From Thalassotalea_H castellviae (GTDB lineage Bacteria > Pseudomonadota > Gammaproteobacteria > Enterobacterales > Alteromonadaceae): a DNA stretch of 64,000 nucleotides. Of the stretch, positions 23,389 to 32,429 are shown in pieces. The stretch's first letter is position 1, and every line of letters starts with the position of its first letter. The notes below the pieces were generated by a model. That model was not told the origin of the DNA, did not search any database, and saw only the letters and a program-made list of their open reading frames with translations. The DNA lies in assembly GCF_031846185.1 (NCBI RefSeq), contig NZ_JAVRIF010000006.1, positions 124,001 through 188,000 of the forward strand, given 5' to 3'. The position numbers and the translations under genes are program-made.

Positions 23389-25803
23389 ATGTTAAATAGA
23401 TGGTTCATAGGGGGATTATCCCTTTTCTTAATGAGTACTGTTCATGCTTTTGATGAAGATTATCAATTTAAAAACTTGATTAATCGTTCAGGCACTCCGG
23501 TTGCTCATCAAGATTTTGACCAATATGGTAACCAACAATATAACCCGTTATTTGACGCTGGTAGTTGGCATGGCTTTTTGTTACCAACTCATCATAGTGA
23601 ATTAGGTGGTTTTACAGGCCCGATGGTCATTGCAGAAGAATATGGAGTATTTATCGCGCAGCAGTTAGAAAAACTAACGCTGATCAATCAAGAAAATGGT
23701 CAAGTTATCGACTGGCAAACATTTAGCCACGAAAAATATTCATTGCCTGGAAAGCTCGTTCAGAAATATCGTCGAGAAGATATCCACGTTACTTTTACCC
23801 TGCAATTTGTGTCAAACCGAACCGCACTCGTCAGCACTTCAATCGATAATTTAAGCTCAACAACCAGACAACTTTCTTTGTTATGGACAGGTGAATTATT
23901 ATCGCAATGGACGCCCGAAATATCAGTGACTGAGCAATTTTCGAGTTGGCAACGTAAATTATCTAAAACAGCACAAGGTGTGACGGTTAAGTTTGAACGA
24001 CTTCGCAGTACTTGGAACATGATGTTTTCTGGAACTTCTCAGTATGTTATTAAGCGTTCAATTGACAGCGAAACAACGTTGGATCAGCAGCAGTTGTCTT
24101 ATGCAAGCCAATCATCGCTGACTTTATTACCCAATGAAAATCAAACTATTTATTCAACGCAAAGCTATTACCATAATGAACAAGAAGCTAAGTCTGGAGA
24201 GGATTTAACCGCTAAAGTTTTAGTGAACCCTGAACAATTTTTATCAGATGCATCAATTCGTTGGCAGCAATACTTAACCAGTATTAAATTGATTGAAAAT
24301 AAAAAACAACAAGATATCGCAGCCAAATCTATTGAAACATTAATTGGTAATTGGCGAAGCCCTGCTGGTGAATTAAAACATGATGGGGTAACGCCTTCAG
24401 TCACCGCAAGGTGGTTCAATGGTGTATGGGCATGGGATAGCTGGAAACATGCAGTTGCTATGGCGCATTTTGCCCCAGAAGTGGCAAAAGAAAATATTAG
24501 AGCCATGTTTGATTATCAGGTCAAATCTAATGATCCAGTTCGTCCGCAAGATCATGGCATGGTCATTGATGCTGTTTTTTATAACAAAGATAGTGCGCGA
24601 AGTGGTGACGGCGGCAATTGGAATGAACGAAATACCAAACCCGCATTAGCCGCTTGGGCTGTTTGGGAAATATATAAAACAACTCAAGATTTGTCATTTG
24701 TAAAAGAAATGTTTGAACCTTTATTAGATTACCATGATTGGTGGTATCGAAATCGAGACCATAATAACAATGGATTAATTGAATATGGCGCAACAAAACA
24801 TCGTTTTCATAATGATGCACAGGGCAATATCAGTTTTAGTTTGAAAGTAACCGGAAAAAGTCATGACAAATATAAACAACATTGTCAGCCTGCTAATGAA
24901 GGATGGTTGTCTTGCCAAGGTTTAGCACTTTATGAGCAAGTACTGGCTAATGGTGATTATAAAGAGTTAGACATTGGAGCTCAACATGGCGCCGGTTGGG
25001 AGTCGGGTATGGATAATGCGGCGCGCTTTGGTTTTATTAATCAAACCCAGTTAACCGCATATTCGCAAAAACATTATCAAGGAAATTTAGCAAAAGCGAA
25101 AAAAGATTGGCAAGTAAGGTTTTTTGAAAACCGTGACAGACAAGGTCAGTTACTTGGCTTTTCTATTGATCAAGAGTCAGTTGAGTTAAATGCATACTTG
25201 GTGAAAGAAAAGAAAATATTAGCCGAGATGGCATCTTTACTAAACAAAGAGTCACTTAAAAATGACTTGCTAAAAGATATAAACAGCTTAACTCGCTTGA
25301 TCAATCATTGCTTTTTTGATCAAAAAACTGGTTTTTATTATGACTTACAAATAAGTGCTAAAACTTTGAAGCCACTCGAGTGTCAGGGTGAGTTGTTGAC
25401 ACATCGTGGCATGGGGCCAGAAGGTTGGAGTCCGCTTTGGGCTGAAGTTGCCTCTGCAGAAAAAGCAAATAAAGTGGTTGCAACTATGTTATCTGAAAAG
25501 CAATTTAATACGCTAATTCCAATGCCAACAGCAGCATTAACAAACCCTGCATATGACAAAGATATTTATTGGCGTGGCCGTGTTTGGTTAGATCAATTCT
25601 ATTTTGGTATTGAAGCATTAAACAACTACGGCTTCACTAAGCAAGCAAACACTATGGTTAATAAGCTGTTTAATAATGCACAAGGGTTAGTGTTAAACGA
25701 GCCAATTCGAGAAAATTATAACCCTGAAACAGGAGAAATGCAGGGAGCAACAAACTTTAGTTGGAGTGCAGCACATTTATACATGCTATCGCTGGAAAAA
25801 TAG
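23389..25803 (+). CDS. GH63-type alpha-glucosidase (YgjK-like)
   Basis: An 804-residue exported glycosidase with a signal peptide (about 1-20, ending VHA). After an N-terminal beta-sandwich (about 25-270), the (alpha/alpha)6 barrel shows RWFNGVWAWDSWKHAVAMAH, with the aspartate expected as general acid, QDHGMVIDAVFYNK, GGNWNERNTKPALAAWAV, DNNGLIEYG-like DHNNNGLIEYG, ESGMDN and a C-terminal GATNFSWSAAHLYML. Length and motifs match E. coli YgjK, which cleaves alpha-glucosidic disaccharides such as nigerose or kojibiose. The exact linkage cannot be read. It is a single gene closed by a terminator and is divergent from the halogenase-SapC gene. Confidence 0.88.
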   Translation: MLNRWFIGGLSLFLMSTVHAFDEDYQFKNLINRSGTPVAHQDFDQYGNQQYNPLFDAGSWHGFLLPTHHSELGGFTGPMVIAEEYGVFIAQQLEKLTLINQENGQVIDWQTFSHEKYSLPGKLVQKYRREDIHVTFTLQFVSNRTALVSTSIDNLSSTTRQLSLLWTGELLSQWTPEISVTEQFSSWQRKLSKTAQGVTVKFERLRSTWNMMFSGTSQYVIKRSIDSETTLDQQQLSYASQSSLTLLPNENQTIYSTQSYYHNEQEAKSGEDLTAKVLVNPEQFLSDASIRWQQYLTSIKLIENKKQQDIAAKSIETLIGNWRSPAGELKHDGVTPSVTARWFNGVWAWDSWKHAVAMAHFAPEVAKENIRAMFDYQVKSNDPVRPQDHGMVIDAVFYNKDSARSGDGGNWNERNTKPALAAWAVWEIYKTTQDLSFVKEMFEPLLDYHDWWYRNRDHNNNGLIEYGATKHRFHNDAQGNISFSLKVTGKSHDKYKQHCQPANEGWLSCQGLALYEQVLANGDYKELDIGAQHGAGWESGMDNAARFGFINQTQLTAYSQKHYQGNLAKAKKDWQVRFFENRDRQGQLLGFSIDQESVELNAYLVKEKKILAEMASLLNKESLKNDLLKDINSLTRLINHCFFDQKTGFYYDLQISAKTLKPLECQGELLTHRGMGPEGWSPLWAEVASAEKANKVVATMLSEKQFNTLIPMPTAALTNPAYDKDIYWRGRVWLDQFYFGIEALNNYGFTKQANTMVNKLFNNAQGLVLNEPIRENYNPETGEMQGATNFSWSAAHLYMLSLEK

Positions 25804-25830
25804 CTAAATCATTGTTTTTTATAAGTCGGG

Positions 25831-25868
25831 GGCTGAATTTTACTTAATGAGTTTAATTTAGCCGTTTT
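25831..25868 (+). terminator. Terminator after the GH63 gene
   Basis: Arms GGCTGAATT (25831-25839) and AATTTAGCC (25855-25863), one G-U pair, followed by five T. It lies between convergent GH63 and gntR genes. Confidence 0.75.
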
Positions 25869-25872
25869 TACA

Positions 25873-26595
25873 CTATTGATTTGCTTCAAACTTTTTAATT
25901 GCTTGATCAACAAGTGCTAAGGTAGCTGATTGTGTTTTCATCGCGAAATTGTATGCTTTAGTGGCATCGCCATTTTTAATTGACGCAAATAAATCGGCAT
26001 GTGCTTGGTATTCACGTTCTGTTACTGGGTTAATGCGATTTGTGTAGCGTAAGTTTACTTGTAATGCTGTTTCAATAAAATTTTCTAATTGAATGAAGAA
26101 AGGGTTTTGTGTTGCATTTAAAATGGCTTTATGAAATTCAACATCAGAATGATGCGTAGCTTCTGCATCATTATTAACTTCAGCTAATTGCATATTTGAC
26201 AGAGCGTGTTCGATAGATTCATAGTCTTCATTTGTCGCATAATGTGCTGCTAAAAATGCTGCTTGTGCTTCAACAGGTTGCCTTAACTGTAAAAAATGAC
26301 GCAACATATATAAATCAGGTTTACCTACTAAAATCCAACCGAGTACGTCCGTGTCAAACAAGTTCCATTTGTTCTTTTCAACTACTTGAATACCTTTACG
26401 GGGACGTGAATTAATCAACCCTTTAGCCGTTAACATTTTTACCGCTTCTCGAGTAGCATTTCGGCTGATATCGTAAATTTCACCGAGCTCTGCTTCAGAA
26501 GGAAGTTTATCGCCTACTTTATATTTCCCTTTCAGTATTGCTCGGCCAAGCTCATGGACAAGTTGTTGAGTTAAATTTAAATGTCGAGCGTGCAT
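25873..26595 (-). CDS. GntR-family (FadR subgroup) transcriptional regulator, DgoR/UxuR-like
   Basis: A 240-residue regulator. The N-terminal winged helix (about 8-72) has GKYKVGDKLPSEAELGEIYDISRNATREAVKML and RKGIQV. It is followed by the linker WNLFDTDVLGW, which is characteristic of the DgoR/UxuR branch, and an all-helical FCD effector domain with DVEFHKAIL and EHxxL-like YQAHADLF giving the usual acidic/histidine metal site. This branch senses sugar acids or their derivatives. It faces lacZ across a 240-base divergent gap containing a palindrome at 26799-26812 that may be its operator. It probably controls part of the galactoside locus. Confidence 0.9.
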   Translation of the reverse strand: MHARHLNLTQQLVHELGRAILKGKYKVGDKLPSEAELGEIYDISRNATREAVKMLTAKGLINSRPRKGIQVVEKNKWNLFDTDVLGWILVGKPDLYMLRHFLQLRQPVEAQAAFLAAHYATNEDYESIEHALSNMQLAEVNNDAEATHHSDVEFHKAILNATQNPFFIQLENFIETALQVNLRYTNRINPVTEREYQAHADLFASIKNGDATKAYNFAMKTQSATLALVDQAIKKFEANQ

Positions 26596-26798
26596 GTGGT
26601 CCCTTTGAATTTATAATAAAGCCGAGAAAGCTTACTTAATCTTTTGATAATAAATGAGTAAATTACTTAACTCCAGCACTAACTTATTATTCATTTATTT
26701 TTATCCCATTAATAATAAAAATACCATTAAATTACATGTGATTACGAAATAGGCTTAATAAATATCTATTTTTCTCTTGTCTGTTATATTATATATTG

Positions 26799-26812
26799 TA
26801 GTATAAATACTA
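26799..26812. promoter_or_regulatory. Palindromic operator candidate before lacZ
   Basis: TAGTAT-AA-ATACTA (26799-26812), 23 bases before the lacZ ATG. The two 6-bp arms are perfectly complementary, and the site overlaps the likely promoter -10. Related TAGTATAAAT or ACTATAAATAC stretches occur at 12146-12170 and 23289-23298. Confidence 0.45.
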
Positions 26813-26835
26813 TAAAGATTGAGAAGAGCATAAAA

Positions 26836-29800
26836 ATGTTATTAAAACCAGTTTTCGCAGTAGTATCCTTGTTATTGTTAGTTAATATAGTTGTTGCAAG
26901 TGAATTAAAAGAACCATGGCGAGACCATACGGTATTTGCAATTAATAAGCTTGAACCACGAGCAACACTTTTTCCATTTCAAAGTGAAGAAGCCGCGTTG
27001 ATCGATCAAAAAGAACTCAATAGTAACTTTATGTTACTGAATGGCTTATGGGCGTTCGACTGGAAAAAGACACCTAAACGCGCACCGAAATCCTTTTATT
27101 TACCTGAGTTTGATGATAGTCATTGGGGTACAATTGCTGTGCCGGGAAATTGGGAAATTGAAGGTTATGGCTACCCAATATACTTAGATGAAAGGTTTCC
27201 ATTCACTACCAAGTGGCCAAATGTGCCTACCGACTATAATCCAATTGGCTCTTATCGGAAGACCTTTACCATACCTGATCAGTGGCGAGGGGAAAAAGTC
27301 TTTTTACATGTAGGAGCAGCAAAGTCATCGCTTGATGTGTGGTTAAATGGACAGAAAGTGGGCTTTAGCCAAGGCGCAAAAACACCTGCTGAATTTGATT
27401 TAACGCCCTTTATACAAACGGGTGACAATCTTTTAGCTTTTCAAATAAGACGATGGACCGATGCCAGCTTTTTAGAAAGTCAGGATATGCTACGAATATC
27501 GGGGATTGAACGAGATGTTTATTTATTTACAAGTAAAATGCAGCATATTTTCGATTTTCATGCTCAGCCACGTCTAATAAATAATTTTACACAAGGTGTA
27601 TTTACTTTAGCGGTTACCGTTCAAAATTATCAAAATAAAAAGCAAGTTTCTCAGATTGAATATAAACTACTAGATCCAAGAAATGGAATGAAACCTGTCC
27701 TTAGTGGTCAGAAAAAAGTGCAACTTTTTGCTAAAAAATCGACGGAAATTTCGTTAATAGGCGAGCTAGACAAGCCTGCATTATGGTCTGCAGAAACCCC
27801 CAACTTATATACATTAGTGATTAATCTTCTCGATCATAATGGTCAGTTAATAGAGTCGGTGAAAGATGATATTGGCTTTCGTCATATTGAAATTAAAAAT
27901 GCTCAACTATTGGTAAATGGTCAGCCTATTTATATTAAAGGGGTTGATCGCCATGAAACGGATCCACGCACGGGTCATGTTGTTGATAAAGCGTCGATGG
28001 AACGTGATATTCAATTAATGAAACAGTTTAATATTAATGCTGTGCGTTCTAGCCATTATCCGAACGACCCTTATTGGTATGATTTGACGGATAAATATGG
28101 ACTATATGTGATTGACGAGGCAAATATTGAGTCACATCCGCTTGCAACAAATCCAGCAACACAAATTGGTAATGAAGAGAGCTGGATCCCTGCTCATATT
28201 GAACGGACTCGTCGTATGTATGAGCGTGATAAGAATCACCCTTCTATTATTATTTGGTCTCTTGGTAATGAAGCTGGCGAAGGTAAAGTCTTCGAAGCAA
28301 CTTACCAATGGTTAAAAGAAAACGATAATTCGCGCCCTGTACAATATGAACCTGCTGGTACCGAGCATTACACTGATATTTTTGCGCCTATGTATCCATC
28401 AATTGAACGCTTAATTGAATATGCAGAGTCTGATCCGTATCGCCCTGGCATTATGATCGAATATGCTCATGCTATGGGAAATTCGGTAGGCAATTTAAAA
28501 GATTATTGGGCAGCAATAGAAAAATATCCTTCATTACAAGGTGGTTTTATCTGGGACTGGGTCGATCAATCATTGGAGTATGTTAATGATAATGGTCAAA
28601 AATACTATGCGTACGGTAAAGACTTTCATCCAGAATTACCGAGTGATGGTAACTTTTTAAACAATGGTTTATTCAACCCAGATCGTGTACCTCACCCACA
28701 TGCATATGAAGTAAAAAAGGTTTACCAAAATATTCAATTTACCGCCTTAAATGCCAAAGCGGGTACTTTTGAAATTAACAACCAATTTTTCTTCACCAAT
28801 ATCGGCGAATATCAATTACAGTGGCAGGTTTCTGCAGACGGTGAAAAACTAGCGAGTGGCCAGCAATCTATGCCTGCTATCGCACCCCGTGAAACAGGCA
28901 AGATAACATTGCCTATTCGTAAGCTTTTAACTGATGACAGTAAAGAGTACGTGATTACGATAAGTGCTGTGATTAGGAATAAACAACCTTTACTCCCTAT
29001 CGGCCATGAAATTGCTTTTGAACAATTTATTATTGAGAGCAAAGAACAACAAGCACCTTTTACCATTGCAGCGACTGGACAATTAATACAAGCAAAAGAT
29101 CGGCAATTTATCCACTTCACAGGAAATGAATTTAAGGCGACTTTTGATAAAAACACCGGGTATTTAAGTGCTTATCAATATCATGACGAACAACTGTTGC
29201 TTGCACCTTTAAAGCCTAATTTTTGGCGTGCACCTACAGATAATGATTTAGGTAATAATATGCAAAACAGGGCTGCAATGTGGCAAACGGCAGAACAAGG
29301 TTTATCATTAACTAGCTTAAAAGTAAGCGATGCAGGGTTGTTAGCACGTTACCGTTCAAAGGACTTTGCAGGTTCATTTAGCTTACACTATGAGATTGCC
29401 AAAGACGGCAAATTACAAGTTACCTCAACCCTTGATTTAGACGATGGTCAAACGTTACCTAACTTGCCTCGATTTGGTATGCAACTTGTTATGCCAGGCC
29501 AATTTGAAAATTTAACTTGGTACGGTAGAGGACCCCATGAGACATACTGGGATAGAAAAACAGGTGCAAAAGTAGGATTGTATAAAGCAAAAGTAGATGA
29601 ACAAATTGAACACTATATTCGTCCACAAGAGAATGCCAATAAAACTGAGGTACGTTGGCTAACGGTCACCAATGATAACGGTGTCGGATTTACAGCAGCA
29701 GGCGAGCAGTTATTAAATGTTAGTGCATGGCCCTATTTACAGGCTGATATTGACTTTGCTAAAGGTGACGCCTCTGCTTCTGCATCTGGGTTGGTGCCGG

Positions 29801-29979
29801 TAACAACGAAACACGCAATAGATGTTCCTCGACGTGATTTAACGACAGTAAATATCGATCACTTGCAGATGGGGGTAGGCGGTGATACCTCGTGGGGGCG
29901 TTTAGTACATGATAAATATTCCATTAAAGCGACAGATTTAAGTTATCGCTTTACCTTATCGCCGATTAATCTTAACTAA
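26836..29979 (+). CDS. lacZ: Exported GH2 beta-galactosidase (LacZ-type)
   Basis: A 1047-residue beta-galactosidase. Unlike cytoplasmic E. coli LacZ it starts with a signal peptide (about 1-22, VVSLLLLVNIVVAS), so it should act in the periplasm. The N-terminal sugar-binding jelly roll (NGLWAFDWKKTPKRAP, IAVPGNWEIEGYG) and immunoglobulin-like domains precede the TIM barrel. This carries HETDPRTGHV, AVRSSHYPNDPYWYDL, the acid/base Glu in SLGNEAGEG (about 479) and the nucleophile Glu in MIEYAHAMGNS (about 541). The C-terminal domain-5-like sandwich ends with GVGGDTSWGR. Released galactose would feed the nearby symporter and gal genes. The kinase-phospholyase fusion follows 66 bases later. Confidence 0.95.
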   Translation: MLLKPVFAVVSLLLLVNIVVASELKEPWRDHTVFAINKLEPRATLFPFQSEEAALIDQKELNSNFMLLNGLWAFDWKKTPKRAPKSFYLPEFDDSHWGTIAVPGNWEIEGYGYPIYLDERFPFTTKWPNVPTDYNPIGSYRKTFTIPDQWRGEKVFLHVGAAKSSLDVWLNGQKVGFSQGAKTPAEFDLTPFIQTGDNLLAFQIRRWTDASFLESQDMLRISGIERDVYLFTSKMQHIFDFHAQPRLINNFTQGVFTLAVTVQNYQNKKQVSQIEYKLLDPRNGMKPVLSGQKKVQLFAKKSTEISLIGELDKPALWSAETPNLYTLVINLLDHNGQLIESVKDDIGFRHIEIKNAQLLVNGQPIYIKGVDRHETDPRTGHVVDKASMERDIQLMKQFNINAVRSSHYPNDPYWYDLTDKYGLYVIDEANIESHPLATNPATQIGNEESWIPAHIERTRRMYERDKNHPSIIIWSLGNEAGEGKVFEATYQWLKENDNSRPVQYEPAGTEHYTDIFAPMYPSIERLIEYAESDPYRPGIMIEYAHAMGNSVGNLKDYWAAIEKYPSLQGGFIWDWVDQSLEYVNDNGQKYYAYGKDFHPELPSDGNFLNNGLFNPDRVPHPHAYEVKKVYQNIQFTALNAKAGTFEINNQFFFTNIGEYQLQWQVSADGEKLASGQQSMPAIAPRETGKITLPIRKLLTDDSKEYVITISAVIRNKQPLLPIGHEIAFEQFIIESKEQQAPFTIAATGQLIQAKDRQFIHFTGNEFKATFDKNTGYLSAYQYHDEQLLLAPLKPNFWRAPTDNDLGNNMQNRAAMWQTAEQGLSLTSLKVSDAGLLARYRSKDFAGSFSLHYEIAKDGKLQVTSTLDLDDGQTLPNLPRFGMQLVMPGQFENLTWYGRGPHETYWDRKTGAKVGLYKAKVDEQIEHYIRPQENANKTEVRWLTVTNDNGVGFTAAGEQLLNVSAWPYLQADIDFAKGDASASASGLVPVTTKHAIDVPRRDLTTVNIDHLQMGVGGDTSWGRLVHDKYSIKATDLSYRFTLSPINLN

Positions 29980-30045
29980 GGTATTTATGGTTGTGAATCT
30001 TACTAAAAAGTGAGGTTCGCATCAGCTTACACAACAGAGATCAGT

Positions 30046-32379
30046 ATGAATTCAGTAAAGCCAACATTTACAATGGATACTTTATTAACGTATTTAAAGC
30101 AGCACTATCAATTAGCAGGCGAGTTAACGCCTCTAGCAAGTTATAGCGATCAAAATTTTTTATTAAATACTGGTCAACAGCGTTATGTCATTAAAGTTGC
30201 CAATGGAGCAGATAAAAAAGTTGAGCTTGAAATGCAAAACAGTGCAATGGCGCACTTAACTGCGAAAGGCTTACCTGTTCCTCAGGCTCAAAAAAATGAA
30301 GATGGCTATTACATTACTGAAATTCACGACGAAGACGATAACACCTTTTATTTAAGGGTACTTACGTATTTAACAGGTGATTTCTACGCTCAAGCAAGTT
30401 GTGAAGCTGTTGGGCCTGAGTTATGGGAAAACCTTGGGCAGTTTATGGCAACAGTAACTTCGGCGCTCGCTGATTTTCAACATCCAGGCGCCTACCGTTA
30501 TTTCGACTGGGATCTAGCGCATGGTTTTTCGATTTGCCAACAAAAGAAACAATTTCTCAACAAAAAACAAGAGAAAATTGTCACTGACTGTTTAATGAAT
30601 TATCAAGCCCAGACAATGCCGATTCTCGCGAAGTTGCCACGCAGTGTTATTCATAATGATGCAAATGATCATAATCTTTTAGTCGATAACATTACTAACC
30701 CTAAAAATATCTGTGGGTTGATTGATTTTGGCGATATGGTTTTTAGTCATTCTATCAATGAACTCGCTGTTACAGCGGCTTATGCAATGATGGGACAAGC
30801 TGAACCAATTGAAACCCTAAAACGCGTCGTGGTTGGTTTTTATCAAGAGTATCCACTTAATAACGACGAATTCGATGTTTTACTGAGTTTGATCCTACTA
30901 AGATTGTGTAGCAGTGTGTGTAATGCAGCATTAGCCATGAAAAAAGAGCCCGATAACGACTACTTAGCGGTTTCAGTAGCGCCCGCTTGGCAGTTACTTA
31001 GTTACTTCAAGCAACAACATATTTTTACCATTACTTGTCAACTAAAGGCGGCATGTCATGTAAATCCTGACTCAGGGAAAAGTAAAAAAGATATAAAAAC
31101 CTTTAGAGAAACTCATCTAGGTAAAACATTAAGCCTTAGTTTTAAAGAGCCGCTTAAAATTGTCCGAGGAAAAGGTACATATCTATATGATGAACTGGGT
31201 ACTCCTTACCTTGATATGGTTAATAACGTTTGTCATGTAGGCCATTGCCATCCCAAAGTGGTTGCCGCTGGACAAGCACAAATGGCAAAACTTAATACGA
31301 ATACGCGTTTTTTGCATGATAACTTGGTGACTTATGCAGAGAAATTATTAGCAACTATGCCAGAGCCTTTATCTGTGTGTATGTTTGTTAATTCAGGGAG
31401 CGAAGCGAATGAGCTAGCTTTTCGATTGGCAAAAAATTACACCGGTTCAGAAGAGCTCTTAACCGTCGAAGGTGCCTATCATGGTAATACTAATGCCTGT
31501 ATTAATGCTAGTCCCTATAAGTTTGATGGTCCAGGCGGAGAAGGAGCAAAAAAATATGTGCACCAAGTCATGTTACCTGATCCCTATCGAGGAAAATTTA
31601 CCGGAAATAGTCTCATTAGTGCACAGGCATATGCTGAAGATGTACAACGTGTGATCACTGGACTTGGTGCACAAGATAAAAAGCCAGGGATGTTTATTTG
31701 TGAATCACTACAAGGGGTTGCTGGACAAATTATTATGCCAGTTGGATATTTGCAATCTGTGTATTCAATGATTAGAGATGCAGGTGGCGTTTGTATTGCA
31801 GATGAAGTACAGGTAGGTTTTGGTCGTGTTGGTAGCCATATGTGGGCGTTTGAAACACAAAACGTGGTACCAGATATTGTTACTTTAGGTAAGCCTATCG
31901 GCAATGGTCATCCAATGGCTGCAGTGATCACAACACAGGCTATAGCGGATGCTTTTGTTACTGGTATGGAATATTTCAATACCTTTGGGGGTAATCCTGT
32001 TTCATGTGCTATTGGACAGGCAGTTTTAGAGGTTATCCAAGAAGAAAAATTGATGGACAATGCACTTGAGACAGGGAAATACTTGCAACAAGAGTTAGAA
32101 AAATTACAACAAGTATATGAGGTTATTGGTGATATCCGAGGTCTTGGTTTATTTATTGGTGTTGAATTAGTCGTTGATCGAACGAGTAAGGAGCCAGCGA
32201 CGGAGTTCACTGAACAACTGATTGAGTGTTTAAAAGCTCAACAGATAATTCTTAGTACAGAAGGCAAATTTCATAATATTTTAAAAATTAAGCCTCCTAT
32301 GGTTTTTAATAAAACTGATGCAGATATCTTTATAAAAGCACTGAAATACGGCTTTGAATTATTAATTAAGCAGTTGTAA
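30046..32379 (+). CDS. Fusion of APH-type kinase and class III PLP phospho-lyase
   Basis: A 777-residue two-domain protein. Residues 1-330 form an APH/hydroxylysine-kinase-like fold with the catalytic loop HNDANDHN (203-210) and the metal motif DFGD (227-230). Residues 345-777 form a class III aminotransferase-fold domain whose motifs, AYHGNTNACINASPYKF, GGVCIADEVQVGFGRVG and LGKPIGNGHP with the PLP lysine near 615, resemble animal ethanolamine-phosphate and phosphohydroxylysine phospho-lyases more than ordinary transaminases. The pairing suggests kinase first, then elimination of phosphate and ammonia from an amino alcohol or 5-hydroxylysine. The ATG at 30046 is used; a GTG at 30010 is possible. 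It shares the strand of lacZ, 66 bases on. Confidence 0.85.
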   Translation: MNSVKPTFTMDTLLTYLKQHYQLAGELTPLASYSDQNFLLNTGQQRYVIKVANGADKKVELEMQNSAMAHLTAKGLPVPQAQKNEDGYYITEIHDEDDNTFYLRVLTYLTGDFYAQASCEAVGPELWENLGQFMATVTSALADFQHPGAYRYFDWDLAHGFSICQQKKQFLNKKQEKIVTDCLMNYQAQTMPILAKLPRSVIHNDANDHNLLVDNITNPKNICGLIDFGDMVFSHSINELAVTAAYAMMGQAEPIETLKRVVVGFYQEYPLNNDEFDVLLSLILLRLCSSVCNAALAMKKEPDNDYLAVSVAPAWQLLSYFKQQHIFTITCQLKAACHVNPDSGKSKKDIKTFRETHLGKTLSLSFKEPLKIVRGKGTYLYDELGTPYLDMVNNVCHVGHCHPKVVAAGQAQMAKLNTNTRFLHDNLVTYAEKLLATMPEPLSVCMFVNSGSEANELAFRLAKNYTGSEELLTVEGAYHGNTNACINASPYKFDGPGGEGAKKYVHQVMLPDPYRGKFTGNSLISAQAYAEDVQRVITGLGAQDKKPGMFICESLQGVAGQIIMPVGYLQSVYSMIRDAGGVCIADEVQVGFGRVGSHMWAFETQNVVPDIVTLGKPIGNGHPMAAVITTQAIADAFVTGMEYFNTFGGNPVSCAIGQAVLEVIQEEKLMDNALETGKYLQQELEKLQQVYEVIGDIRGLGLFIGVELVVDRTSKEPATEFTEQLIECLKAQQIILSTEGKFHNILKIKPPMVFNKTDADIFIKALKYGFELLIKQL

Positions 32380-32429
32380 CCTTACTCAAGTAAACCCAGA
32401 ATAAAATGTTATTGAGGGTAAAGAACCGG

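Noticed and set aside
32380..32429. Possible hairpin in the gap between the fusion gene and galM
   Set aside because: The arms (TTACTCAA and TTGAGGGTAA) need a bulge and have no T run, so it is too weak to list as a terminator.
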